The notes under the pieces: model-generated
Database searches by the model: none
Told to the model about the DNA's origin: nothing
What the model saw: the letters and a program-made list of their open reading frames with translations, nothing else
Position numbers and translations under genes: made by a program
DNA from: Ceriagrion tenellum
Lineage: Eukaryota > Arthropoda > Insecta > Odonata > Coenagrionidae
Direction: 5' to 3'
DNA: 64,000 bases
Assembly: GCA_963169105.1 (NCBI GenBank)
Contig: OY720633.1
Location: 164,563,780-164,627,779, forward strand
Shown here: positions 46,387-58,075 of the stretch, one piece after another
Layout of the letters: each line of letters starts with the position of its first letter
Position numbering within the stretch: position 1 is the first letter of the stretch

Positions 46387-46736
46387 TATATTTGATTTAG
46401 GCTGGCGTGCGATATTTCGCGCAATATTCGTTATGCAAAGTTTAAGTATTTCACGCAAGGGTTCTTATGTCTAAGGGCTCCGTTTCGAGGGTCATAACGG
46501 GTGGCGCCACATGCATTGAATAGTTTTTTATTCACAGATGGTAGCGCATGTGTGATTTTAGCGGTTTATTCCTAATTTTTCTCTTTCACTATGTTTATTG
46601 ATAACGATAATTCATTATTTCTCTTAAAATTTCTTAAAAATGGAAAATATTTCTTTTTTCGATGGATTATGGCGTCCATTATGCATCTTTTACATAATAG
46701 ACGCTTCTCCTTTGCCGCTATGGACATCATTTGCTG

Positions 46737-46840
46737 GCCCCGGTCGCGGCGGGGTAAAGCACTCGCCTGCGTATGCCAGGGTTGAGTGTTATTTTGGTTA
46801 GGATATTTTCATCCCAGGGCATGGTCGTATGCATTCGTCT
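46737..46840 (+). mobile_element. tRNA-derived SINE (copy 2), B box deleted
   Basis: GCCCCGGTCGCGGCGGGGTAA and GCCTGC at the start match the head of the 29941 copy. The T-arm/B-box sequence (GGTTCGATTCC in copy 1) is missing here, replaced by a direct jump to AGGGTTGAGTG. The body (GATATTTTCATCCCAGGGCATGG) then realigns with copy 1. Without a B box it should be transcriptionally dead. Confidence 0.75.
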
Positions 46841-46975
46841 ATTAAATTCATAAGTAGGAATTGGGTTAAGCTGTTACCTATGGAGAATCTAGTATTATTT
46901 TGTAAAAGTCCTTAATAGTTGAAACTGTGTTCATTTATTTAATATGTTTGGTAATGGTGTTTTTTTTTCTTTTAG

Positions 46976-47020
46976 GTGAGTTTCCTTGAGTTTCTCTCCC
47001 TGCGGCGCGAGTTTTCCAAA
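46976..47020 (+). CDS. Candidate 45-nt microexon
   Basis: A long pyrimidine tract (GGTGTTTTTTTTTCTTTTAG ending at 46975) precedes 45 bases and a consensus GTAAGT donor (AAA|GTAAGT at 47021). Only phase 0 is open, encoding VSFLEFLSLRREFSK. It is GC-richer than its flanks (CTCCCTGCGGCGCGAG), as expected for an exon in AT-rich introns. It is in phase with the candidate exon ending at 36920 and with the candidate terminal exon starting at 47542. The SFLEFL string loosely recalls the exit helix of an EF-hand, but that is not enough for a call. Confidence 0.4.
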
Positions 47021-47541
47021 GTAAGTGCCGTGTTGCTCTTTTTCTTTTGAACGCGTCAATGCTTCCCGAATTCCAGCTCACTCATGATCGTCAAAGAATA
47101 TCCGTTATCGTATTTCGTATCGAAGTGAACTCGATTGTACCCGTAATATGCAAACATTTTACCTCTTATTTCTTCTAGTCGTTGATATTTTATGACATTC
47201 GCCAATCATTAATGGTCAAAAAGGTTTTGTAAAAACATTTTCGCTCACTTTTTTAAATGTTTAAGCGATTGAATGAAACTTGCGCTCATTTGGTAATGGA
47301 TTAGGGTCTTATTCTGGTAGAACCATTCTGTTTCATTTGCTAGAAATCCTTGCACTGCACATCGCTTTGAGATACAGATGGATCCTTCTTTTGAACTTTC
47401 ATGATCTTTGTTTTTCACTCTAATTTTGTCAAAGCGTCGTGGGTGTGGTCAGTTTGTAAATACAAGTCTTCCTGGATGTCCTCCGAGTTGGTCCATTTTG
47501 CTGGTCCTGAAGCTGAGCAACGTTGCTCTCATCTTCTTCAG
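47021..47541. other. Putative intron between two candidate exons
   Basis: AT-rich, with no feature apart from the donor at its left and the CTCTCATCTTCTTCAG acceptor at its right. Confidence 0.3.
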
Positions 47542-47610
47542 ATCGTTGTCCGGAAAACCGGATTGGAAGAGACTAATGACAACGCTGGCGAAACTGTCGT
47601 TCAATCATGA
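47542..47610 (+). CDS. Candidate terminal exon
   Basis: After the acceptor GCTCTCATCTTCTTCAG (ending 47541), phase 0 gives IVVRKTGLEETNDNAGETVV, QS and a TGA at 47608-47610. This would follow directly on VSFLEFLSLRREFSK in frame. A competing reading in another phase (SLSGKPDWKRLMTTLAKLSF, then NHEW to a GTAAAC donor) is also open, so the phase is undecided. No poly(A) signal was found close by; AATAAAA occurs only near 48866. Confidence 0.3.
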   Translation: MVVRKTGLEETNDNAGETVVQS

Positions 47611-49595
47611 ATGGTAAACGCGGTGGATTATCCAGTACCATACATCCTAACTATTCAATATGATTTACCCCTATTTCCATTCGCCAGCCTATTGTTTTTC
47701 ACATTGCTGGGCAAAAATATCGTCGCTGTCCGCGGTAGTTTTTCGCTGGTTGCCTTTCGTTATAGGGAGCAGGTGAATACCTTCAATTAGACTGACGGTT
47801 TTGAAGGAGATTGTAAGATTTTTATACCACAGCTTCCAAATTCCTTATGGAACATTTCAGTTTTATTATATGATTCATTTTTAATTTTGCCGATAGAGGT
47901 ACTGTTTATCAAAGCTTTGTAAGCGGAAGCCCTAGATTTATAGTTTAGGCATAAAATATGGAAGCTTTTTATGGTCAATATTTGAAACTTGGTATGTCTC
48001 ATCTAATGTGGGATTTTAGAACTATAAACCTTTTAATAACAAGATTATCTCGTGGTGATGTATCGAAGACTCAAATCGGAGTCTTTTTGTAGTAAGTTTG
48101 GAGAAGTTTTCACGGAGTTCATTGCATTGGGAATTCATTACAGGCGAAATACTATCGGCGGGGCCGGCGTTCAATTTGCGCCGTATGGTGGCGTTGGTTG
48201 CGCCCGCTTGCGATTAGCTCGTTTCGCTGTGCTGGGAAGCGGAGCTCGCCTTAAGTCGTTTAACGGCCCGAAATTCAATCAGCTTCTTACCCATCAAAAC
48301 ACTCATCTCGCACCCACTCGTAATGCTAGAGACGGATTCATCCGGAGTACTCAAAGTGTGGAGGCCCCAGTGTGCCCACTCCGCCTGATAATAATTTGAC
48401 ACTGAGTCCAACTCTTAGGTTTCCCCTAAAACGCCTTCCTCCAGCCCAACACAATCTCTTTCACTTCGCCCTATGGCCGTCCATTGCCAGCAGTTGGCAG
48501 ATGTTTCCAATTTCTGTTTCTCAACCAGCCTAACCATTTAGTCTCTACACTTTTTATCAATGCCAGAGATTGTTTTTCACCGATGGCGAAGGGTACGTTG
48601 TTTTGAGGCTTTGTGAAGTGATTTCATCGGTCAGAAATCCGTCTGCCCGCGAATATTCTGTGTATGTTTTACCTTTCATATATCAATGCAGTTACGGTCG
48701 TTTCATGTCTCCTTCTTTTTCTTCAACTGCCCACTTGTAGACTCTTTCGAATATATCTTACGTATGGGTAATAGAGTGGAGGAAAATGTAAAAATTTTAT
48801 ATTCGACAAATTGATGAGTTTCTGAGTAAAGTTCTGAGACTTAATCAATGTACATAGCCTGTTAATAATAAAACCGCGTTCAAGTTCAGAATTCTTGAAC
48901 TAACTGCTGAAAATCGAAACATAGTGTGAATCTCCAATATTTATCGCAATAAGTACCTAGCGACGAAATCCAGAAAGTTATGGAGATAGGCTGGTCAAGC
49001 TTTTGGCTGTGCGAGCCTTAGTTTTTACCTTCTCGCTTTTGAACTGAAAATATATTCTCTGTTTTACCCTGTTTGTGTCTATAGTCTTTATTACGTTCTT
49101 AAATCCTTTACGTATCATCTGTTTGCAGGGAAGTAGTATTTAGTCCATCACTGTCTAGCTTTCCTCCGATACCCATAGCGATAAAAATTGGGAGTGCAAA
49201 CTTTGAGACTTGCTGAAATATTAATTGCCGTGTAATTAGTATCTACTTTTTAGACTGGAATAGCCTTGATTTGTTTTATATTTGACATTTTTGTGGAATG
49301 GCATCTTATTTAAAAAGAGTTCATCCAGGTATTTTGAAATATGATCCCATTTGACAAAATATTAAAAAATCCAGAGGAATTTTACGGACCTCCACTTAAA
49401 CCTACCCTCACCGGTAGATTACCCAATAATTAAAATGATGTCATTGGAAGAAAGGAGCGGTGGTGAGCGTCAGGGTGGGGAACAGTTTTGCTAATATTTC
49501 AATTTTCCTTCCACGATTCGTTTTACTTTCACGTGCTAAGTAGCGCCTATTCCCTTGTTTCTCCTTTGTCGTTAGCTTCCTGGAGCGTGGCCCTA
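47611..49595. other. Unassigned sequence with a small CpG-rich part at 48.15-48.40 kb
   Basis: A 115-codon frame at 48052-48399 spans the CpG-rich part (GGCGGGGCCGGCG at ~48158) and shows no motif I recognise. The antisense frame also stays open for 65 codons. Confidence 0.35.
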
Positions 49596-49599
49596 ATGG

Positions 49600-49860
49600 C
49601 TCCTTTCATAATGCCGAGGCGTCCCTTGGCTCGTCGATTGCCTCCGGGGTCGCATCGGTGCGGTGCCGGGTGGATTACGGGAGTGGCTCCACCTGCCACC
49701 GCGGCGTCCCGTCGCGAGATTCATCGGCCCCGTTCGAGTGCCGATGACCCGAAGGGAAGAACGATCTCTGTGCGTGGTGTACGCTTTGAATCCCGAACTT
49801 CGGGCATGGTGTGATGTGCTATTGTGCGGCGGCTCCCAAGGGCTTAATTATGGTGGTTAG
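49600..49860. other. GC-rich island, CpG-rich and strand-balanced
   Basis: Unlike most islands here it lacks long homopurine tracts (GGTGCGGTGCCGGGTGG; CCACCGCGGCGTCCCGTCGCG). Frames of 65 and 108 codons overlap on the + strand. A true CpG island or a decayed exon cluster are both possible. Confidence 0.4.
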
Positions 49861-50999
49861 AGCGACTTTAATCCATCTTCAGATTTGCATGAAAATTTTC
49901 ATCACTAATATTTACAGATATAAGTGAAAAACTGGTTCACACCTAGTTGGTTTTTTTGGCAATTTGATGCTAATTAAACTTTAGAGCCTAATGTTACGAG
50001 ACAATTTCCGTAATAAATGGATTAATTACCTAGACATTTTCTTCTAAACGCGAAAAAAATACGTTTCTAATTATGATAAATAGTTGCTAACAAATATCAA
50101 GGTGATTTGCTGAGTACAATCGATAACAGCATATTTCAAAGTCATTTCGTCTTAATTTTGAATACCGCGCCGAATTCAATGGTCAAAACAAGGTTTTTAA
50201 GAAAGGAATTAAAATTAAAATCATTTAACATTTTCATTGCTGCCAGAATGGTGGATTCCTCAATAACGCATCAACAATATATTTCAATTGTTAAGAATTT
50301 TTAACGGAAACGTTTTTTGATCTGGGGAAGCCATTTTATTCCATGCAACGTTGGTACTCGCTGGAATAAACGAATTAAACCCGCAAAATGGGTTTGTTAA
50401 TGCATCCCACTTTGGCTTCATTTTGACTGGTCGAATAGTTGCCATTCATGTGTTCCTTACGGTTTGCTTTCCGCTTCGCTATTTTTGTATTATTAGAAAT
50501 GACATGAATAAGACATTCCGCCCTTATAATATCTACTTAAATACTCGGGAGACCAACACTGCCGCGTTCTCACTTCGAAAAAAGGGTTTAAAAAATGGCA
50601 CTGACTACCCTAAGAACTGTTTGACTTTTTTTTAGGAATCATTTTCAGCTCCAAGGAGTAGACGTTTTAAACTTATGGAAAAAATAAATCTTTGAAGTGC
50701 AATTTTTACGTTAATCAATTTGTATTTCTCGTATCCTCTTTTATTTTGCTGTCCATTGCTCCTCGGTAGATGCTTACTTGTCATGCAACTTTTAAATGCA
50801 TAAATATTAATTTATCTTAATTTTTTTTACCCCTGTCTGAAGTGTGATAGTAATCCTCCATCCTCACTCAGTAATGATAATACAGGTATGATGCCTCGTT
50901 TTCGCTCTTATTTTCTGGTTTCAAAGTTTTGCGCTGGTCGTGGTCACTGGTCTCAGACGGGCGCTGCATGCACTATCCGTGCCTAGTGTACCCCCGCCC
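49861..50999. other. AT-rich sequence, nothing recognised
   Basis: A 94-codon frame at 50351-50635 encodes a partly hydrophobic peptide with no recognised family. Confidence 0.3.
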
Positions 51000-51290
51000 G
51001 GCTTTGGATGGAAAATCACCGCCGGCTCAGCCGCCGCTCTAACCCTCCCCCTTCCCGAGTGGAGGGCCTTTTGAGGCTTCGTGCCAGCGACCCCGATTGC
51101 CCCCGTTCAATCGCGATCTGTGGAGGTGGGACTGGCCGGAGGGGGGGAGGGAAGAATGGAGGAGGGAGAGTAAGAGAGGGACGGGGTGTAATAGGGGGAG
51201 GTAGTGTAGTTAATAAGGGGGTGGGGAGCGAGGGGATGCGACGAGACGAAAGAAGACAGAGGGCTGTGACGGTTGCACTCCACGACATGC
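51000..51290. other. GC-rich island ending in a G/A-rich tract
   Basis: 51130-51250 is G/A-rich (GGAGGGGGGGAGGG at ~51136). Frames on both strands are low-complexity. Confidence 0.5.
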
Positions 51291-53904
51291 TTAAACCACT
51301 GTCTGCGAAGAGACAGTGCTTGTATCCGAGCGTATTCTGTATCACGTATCCTCGTTTATCACGTATAAGTTAATGCTATAAGTATTTAGGTGGTTCATTC
51401 CTTGCTTTATTTCCTGCCAGAAAATGAATTCCTGAATGTCGAGCCAATAAAAACGGTGAGGTAACTGGGCTGTTGAGTTTCTTCCCTTATATTCCAGTCT
51501 CTCTCAGATCTCTTCCTCAAAATTATTCGATTCGCGGTTTTCTTTGCCAGTCTGAATTTACTCTCAGTACTTAGCTATATTTCTACCCATGTAGACTTAA
51601 ATATTCTTCTTTTATCATTTCTGGAACTTCTCGCTGGAAATTACAAACTATTGGTTTTGCTACATCTAATCGTAACATTTGCTTTTCCGACCTGTTTTGC
51701 GGAAAGAAAGTGGCTTTTTTTTTCCTCCATATTGTATTTACGTTACATTGTGTTAATTTAGCCTAGCAACGACTTATTTGCACTATTTGTAGTCTTATCG
51801 TGTTGAAAAAGATACATTGAGACGTCAAATTAGGCTTATTAATAAAGAGAACTAAATCTGAATACGAGGTCTGAACATCAAAAGTTCTATGGATAGCGCT
51901 GTAAAATGGAGAATTCCGAGATTTTTATTTGAAGGCTCGAAAAATTTCAGATTATGCGTTGTCTGGAAAATCAGTTAGTCGATGCAATTGGCATATCAAT
52001 ATTTTTTTAAAATTCATAAATGTCCGCTTATAAACATTAATTGAAATACGATACTCTGTGTCTGGCGAAAGTACTACCGTGTTTTGTTTCCATCGTACGT
52101 GAGGTATTGACAGGGTAAATAATGACATATTGCAGATATAAACAAAGAATGTATATTTCAACTTTCCTCTCAAATGTGGCAAAAAATCGTGTACGTAACA
52201 CGGGAAGGAAAATGTCCTGGGCACCCCTCGTTTTAGGGTCGCAATTTCATGGTGGTATATGGTTTATAAGTCCTGATTCCCTCCCTAATTACGCAATATA
52301 CTATTCTTGTTATCAACTGTAGCATGTCTTCTTTAGAAGCCATAATTATTTACAAGATTAATAAAAGTTGTGAAAAAGCTTTCATACCGCCAGCGCTCTG
52401 AACTTTTCAGCAGTATACCGGTCGATGGCGGAAACTTAAAGTTCGTCCAGTATTATTTTCCGTGTACTCAGGTGAGAGTGTAACTTGGCGCTGTAATTGT
52501 TTTGATGGTGCTCGGGTCGATATATGAGTCATTGCGATACATTTTATTACTTTTTGATTCAAAACAATGGATATAAAATTTTAAAAAATCTTAATTGATC
52601 GAATAATTATTGAAATTGTTAACTATAAGTAGTTTATGACCAGGTTCTTAAAATTATTAGATTGAGAATCTGACGTCAATTTTCAATGTAAATTAGGAAT
52701 TCCAGCTCACTTCCTCTGAACGTCCTCATTCGCTGGATTCATTCCAAGTACTTGGCTCTTTCAGAGGCTTCTGCGTATCTATATACGATATTATGGTACG
52801 GTTGCATAGGGTTTACAATAATGTCGAATTAAATTTCAAAGCACACATCTCAAACCACTACGGGCAGTCAGGCTGTTGTGGTTAGTGGCGGCTAGCCGTC
52901 GAGACACGAAGTGTAAATGACAGAAACCGAAGTTAAAAGAGAAATCACGCCTTGTAGGTGCATAATTGACGTTTGTTGATGAATCTTTCCCTTACGAAGA
53001 ATTGTGTTTTTCCGTTTTCTGAATTTTAGCCCTTTAGTTCTATTTCTCTCGAGTTTTTATTTTCAAGCCGAGACTTGAGAACCAGATTCTGTATTTACAA
53101 TTCTGGTCGTTTCCAAGTATTTAGCTCCCCGTTACCGCGTGCTTTTCCCTCCAAAGCTTCGAATTTATTTAGCTAATATTTCTTAAGTCTTAAATTACCC
53201 CATTGCCTGACGGGCTCCATCCAGCGTCTTTTGTTTTAACGGTATGTGTCCTATCAGAAGTTTCAATTGCTGGTTGATTTCGCCTCTTCTTACACCTCGT
53301 TCCTTTCGTCAGTTTCTCTATTTTCCTTACTCTCTCATTCCTTTCACTTGGACTGTCTATCCTTTTCAACCTCAATCCTCTTACACGATTATCACATCCC
53401 GAAATCATGACTTTAGAATTCCAGTTGTCCTTTATTGCCTACCTGCTCCATCACCCTGACATTCCTTCTTCCTGCCTATTTCGTCCAGTTACTTAGTTTC
53501 CTCTCATTAAGGCTTGGATGTTCATCGTTAGTTTGTCATTCTATCGTTCTCCAAACCCGCGTCTCAATCGCCCCTACCACCTCTGCTACCGAAGCGACTT
53601 TAATGTATGTTTGTCGTTAGGCAGTGTAACTTATTGATTTGCTTTTTTTTCTTTTTCCTAATCTGCGTCATAGTACCTGCTAGCAACAAGTTTCGTATTC
53701 TTTCTTCAGGACACTAGTATCTTTGTGTGCTCATGTATAGGAAAAATAAAATTACTATGAATAGTGTCTGCAGCATTGGTTTCATTCCTATAGTGTAGTG
53801 CAAGTTGGTGAAATCTCACTTCCTGACCGATATTTGCTGGTTTTTGCTTCAGCGTAAATAGACGCAGTTAAGTTTAACTTATACGTGAAGAAGGACAGTG
53901 GGGG
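51291..53904. other. Unassigned sequence
   Basis: 53240-53560 is pyrimidine-rich. A 61-base segment at 52412-52472 sits between CTTTTCAG and CAG|GTGAGA and is open in two phases, but it has no further support. No LINE or SINE blocks were confirmed. Confidence 0.3.
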
Positions 53905-54040
53905 GTAGAAAACTGGGAAGGCGTAGATGAGGAAGGAAGAGCATTGGAATTCTTGACGAAATAAAAAGTGGTAGAAGATATGAGAAATTTAAGAGGGGTC
54001 TAATGGAGAGTCTGATAAATATAGAAAATATAGAGATGTG
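53905..54040 (+). mobile_element. F2 LINE fragment, last ORF blocks (copy 5)
   Basis: GIGILDEIKSGRRYEKFKR-like reading around 53945-53995 corresponds to the MDGMKKGRSYAELKK end of other F2 copies. The rest is lost. Confidence 0.45.
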
Positions 54041-54179
54041 GATGTATTTTCATCCGCTGTCCCATATGTCCGTGTTTCGGTGCCACGAGTCCTATTTCAG
54101 TAAAATTTTCCTGTTAAACTGCATGTATCCCTTCTGTGAAAACCTTCGAGTGAGACGAAGAAAGGTAAGACGGGGATGG

Positions 54180-54420
54180 AAGAGGGTTTGAACGGGTGGA
54201 AGAAGAGCGAGAGAGGAGGCGCTCATTTCGACGGCAGCGGGGGGTTAATCTCCCGCGCCCCTAACCCTCCCCCTCCCGCGCCCCTTTTGACACCGCGCTC
54301 CTCCCCGTTTTAATCTCTAGTTTCCCTGCTTCCCCCACCTCTCACCCTCTTCAATCCTCCCTCCCTCTCTCTCCCTCTTTCGGTGTGAACTGTCAACCTC
54401 CGCCTCTTCCGAAGTTTCAG
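54180..54420. other. GC-rich island, C/T-rich
   Basis: CCCTCCCCCTCCCGCGCCCC at ~54262 and CTCCCTCCCTCTCTCTCCC at ~54356. No coding signal. It lies between two F2 pieces. Confidence 0.5.
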
Positions 54421-54544
54421 ACTGTTCCTCGTCTCTGCCTTGACTCTTGATATTCATTACTTGTTTCGGGAGTCGCTCCAACGAATGGAATTAACATTAA
54501 ATAAAAAATCCTTTACTCTTTCGAGATTTGGGTGTAAAGATGGA

Positions 54545-54900
54545 TTTATGAGTTACAGGTGATGGGAAGGAACACAAACGAGGAAGTTTTTGGCGTGGTG
54601 GATGAGGAAAGGAAGATTTTGGTTTAGATGAGGTTAAAGGCTACGTAGGTGGCTGGAGGAAGTATCGTATTAACGGACGATGGGTTCTTCTAGACTGTTA
54701 TAGAGGGGAGAATGTTGGGAATGTGGTGTAAAGAAATAAACAGGATTGGGATTATTTATAGAATGGAAAAGGGTGCAACTTACGGAGATGAAAAACGAAA
54801 ATCGGTGGACGGAGACTGCGGATGTAGAAATGATGAGGATTTTTACTTGATTACTTCCATTTAAACCTTCCTTTAAACTGGTTGATCGTCTAATTATTAT
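54545..54900 (+). mobile_element. F2 RTE-like LINE fragment (copy 6)
   Basis: Blocks across shifting frames: EHKREVFGVVDEERKILV, then VIEGRMLGMW, then YRMEKGATYGDEKRKS, and a UTR with ACCTTCCTTTAAACTGG near 54868 that recurs at ~58050 and ~61125 as ACCTACCTTTAACTCATGG-type sequence. Several stops and shifts. Confidence 0.65.
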
Positions 54901-56815
54901 AAAAGTTATATTTTACGTTGCTTTATCCCGCGAAAACGATCTGGTTGTGCTTTTATGCTTGCCCTGTTACTGAGTTACGGGAAATTATTATGTTATGTGC
55001 GACTAGATAGCAATTTGAATAGTTATTTGCTTGAAATGTCCACTTATAAATTATGAGGACGAGTCATCACCGGTCAAAATTTTTCTCGAGTAATGGACTA
55101 CAACTCATAAGAAGTACTTTTATTTTGTTGGCTGGCTATTTTTATTGTTTAAATAGATAATTGTAATTATAATGCAGATTATTTGACTGAGTATGATAGC
55201 AATGTGAATGTAAACTTGTGTATTGTATAGAAGAACGTATGAGAACGATAAGGTGGTTTGCACGTTGTTGATTTTTCATGCCTATCGCTCTAATTGGCTC
55301 ACTTGAAACAAAGCTTTTAGCCTATTGGATGAGATTCAATTTTTACAACTTACTAAACATTGTGTCTTTTATTTTCTTGTAGTTTCTTAGGCTGTTTTCC
55401 ACTACGTGCGAACTTAGTTATATGCGATTCTTTTCTTGTCTAATACGGCAGGTACTCTATCCGACTTGGCCAATTTCACTTGCCGACTTGGAAATAAATA
55501 TAATTTTGATCCTCTTAATTGATTTATGGTATTTGGCTGGTACTTGGTGTGCCGGAATCCGTGCGTCTCTCGTGAGATTGTCATTGAGTTCATCCGTCAA
55601 AGAGAAGATGAGCTTGTAGCAGAGGGAGATGTGTTGTCTGTTGCGGGTGTTTTGGATAGACGTTGACGGGTGTCATCTGTCGCCTGCGTGACACGTCGCA
55701 TCATATATTCCGGGATGAACTGAGCATACGCATTCGGCCCGATTTCTCTTGCGTCCATTGAAACTGCCCTCCTCCACCGAAATAGTTGTGAGCGTATGCG
55801 TCCGAATATGATGACAGGCCTTTGCAAAAATCCATCCTTCACCGAGCCAAAAATCTGTCCGTGCAGCGACGCTGCGCAGTGGACAATTTTGGGACGCGGG
55901 CTGTTAAATTTTCGGAGTCCTTTGAAACGTGAGAGAAAGTTAGATCAGTGCGGACCCTTGCTAATTATTGCAAAATCGAGTGCTTCTAGAATCGGGATGG
56001 TTCAGTTCGTTCATCTGGCGAACTATCTACCGTCCCGTTTTTACTCATCTCACGATGAGACCTCAGTAATTGGTTCTTGGTACATCGGCAATGGGTTATT
56101 TTAGCCACTTGCCCAATGACCCAATGGGTTTGACATATGTCTATTTCACGAAGTAGTTAGGTTCCGCAACCTCCCTTTGTATCTCTCGCTGCCTCCCTCT
56201 CTTTAGAGGCACTGTATTACCAGAGGCTGGGCAAGTTGTTCGCTTGTTTTCTATTGGCCAAGCGCTTCCTACCCAAGCACCCCTCTGACTGGACTCCATG
56301 ATTCGTTTGTGATTCTTTTATGTCGAAGTACATAGGAGTTTGTTGCTTCACTGCAGTTCACGGACTCCTGCAAGGTAAGTACGAAATAATTTTTATTCAA
56401 ATTATGGGAGCATCGACTGCTGAATCAATCGAATATGTTTAAATGCCTTTTCCATGGTGTTTTCCGTACTTTAATGCTACATGAAATTCTGTGATTGTAA
56501 TGCGACCGTTAGCTCCTTCAAAATGTGCAATTTTTTCGTTTAAAGAAGTACTTAGTGTAAATTTTTCATTGTTTCGTGTTTTGAGAACTCTACGATTATT
56601 ATTCACAAAGGAATATACGTGAAAATGGTGAAATTTAATGGCATGGTGTAGAATTTCATAGTCACCGTGACTCTATCCATGGTTTGTTTTCTTTTACTAA
56701 CGCAGGTATTTAAATTTGTTTATATTTAGTTTTAAACTGTTTTTAAGCCATGTTTTTATTGTTATCCGAGTAATGTCCGTGATGAGGGTAAATGAGGCCA
56801 CGTGACCAAGACGGT
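54901..56815. other. Unassigned sequence
   Basis: 55600-56100 has moderate GC with 81- and 102-codon frames lacking motifs. A strong donor CAAG|GTAAGTAC lies at 56374-56381, preceded by a CTTCACTGCAG acceptor only 18 bases upstream, so it may be a tiny exon or a chance pair. Confidence 0.3.
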
Positions 56816-56819
56816 ACTC

Positions 56820-57240
56820 ATAATTGAGGACCTCTACCTCTCTTCCCATCCGTCCTCTCACTTCACTTCCTCCACGTCTACCTCCCCTTTTTGCTGCTCT
56901 GGTCTGCGCCAGGCACTTTCACGGCTGCTGTACACCATTTAATTCCATCAAATTTAGATTGTTATGCACCAAAAGGCGTGATTTGGCATTTTTACTTGCT
57001 TTCAGTGTATTCCCTAGCTTATCGACTTTTGTTTCCTCTGCTGTTTCCTACTTTGTTCACCAGGTGGCAGTCTTGGAGTGTGTCGCCCCCCTCCATCCCT
57101 TCTCCATTTCTTTCTCTTTCCCTTCTCACCCCCTCCCCCGCCCCCCCGACCCCTCTCTCTCATCTCCTCTTCTTCGGTTATCTTTCATTTCCTCATTTCA
57201 AATTCCGGAACGCTCAAAAAGCACGCGACTTCCAGCGATT
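56820..57240. other. Pyrimidine-rich island
   Basis: CTCACCCCCTCCCCCGCCCC at ~57125 and many CTTCC/TTTCC tracts. The 151- and 158-codon overlapping + frames are composition-driven. Confidence 0.5.
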
Positions 57241-57559
57241 CAGATCGATGACTCTGCTCATATTTTTTCCCTTATCTAACTTACGGTTCCCTTTTTTATT
57301 TATCAAGCCGAGAATTTTGTCTTTTGTCGATACTGTTCGTCGCGAGAACGTGCTTTTTGTATTTTGACTTAGTGCCTCTTGGGCATCAGAAATGAGATCC
57401 TCAGGGGCTTTGAAAGTCTCAGATAATTAATAGTTTGTGGCGAGAAATACATCATAATCCTACTTATCTAACTTAACCGCGACTAATATGTTCTCAGCAG
57501 TTCATAGAGGTATGGAATGTATAAAAGTTTTAATAATTGTAAATGTAGTATCTCTGTCC

Positions 57560-58075
57560 GCATGTTGTTAGAATTCTTGGTGCTGGGAGCTGATGACTGG
57601 GACCTTGGATTTGGATATAAAATAGAGGCTGGTGAAGGGCTTGATAAAGTGTAGAGTTGCATGGGGCAGGTAGGTGGATAAAGGGAAAGAGCGATTAGAA
57701 TGCTGCAGGCTTTGGAGTTGTGAGTCCTTAGGATGTTATAAAAGTTGGACTGAGAGGAAGACGATGAGGAAGTTCTTAGTATGTCGGTTGAGGAAAGAAA
57801 GCTTTTGGATGATATCAGAAGGAGGCGGGGTTGTTGGCTGGAAGGAGTGATTCGGGGCGAGGGGTTGCTCATGGCCGTGATAGAGGGAAGGAAGTTGTCC
57901 TAGTGGGAAAGGGTAAGAAAAATAATCGGTATAATGGACGGAATGAAAAAAGTAATACGGATGCGGAGATGAAGAAAGAAATAATTAAGGGTGCTTAGGG
58001 TCTTCACGTGTGAACATTTGGAGAATTATCTAGGACTTTCAATAAAACCTACCTTTAACTCATGGATCACTATAT
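57560..58075 (+). mobile_element. F2 RTE-like LINE fragment (copy 7)
   Basis: In shifting frames: RLVKGLIK, a GKERLECCRLW-like AFEMW block, SWTERKTMRKF, then VEERKLLDDIRRRRGCWLEG, VIRGEGLLMAVIEGRKLS, IIGIMDGMKK. The 3' UTR (GTGTGAACATTTGG near 58010, ACCTACCTTTAACTCATGG at ~58050) matches other F2 tails. The longest surviving F2 copy on this strand, but with at least three frameshifts. Confidence 0.75.

Noticed and set aside
52412..52472. 61-nt segment between acceptor- and donor-like strings
   Set aside because: Open in two phases, no recognisable peptide and a weak pyrimidine tract. Below the level I would annotate as an exon.
53190..53620. Possible LINE fragment on the minus strand
   Set aside because: The region is purine-rich on that strand and gives Lys/Arg-rich readings, but none of the F1-F5 block orders could be matched.
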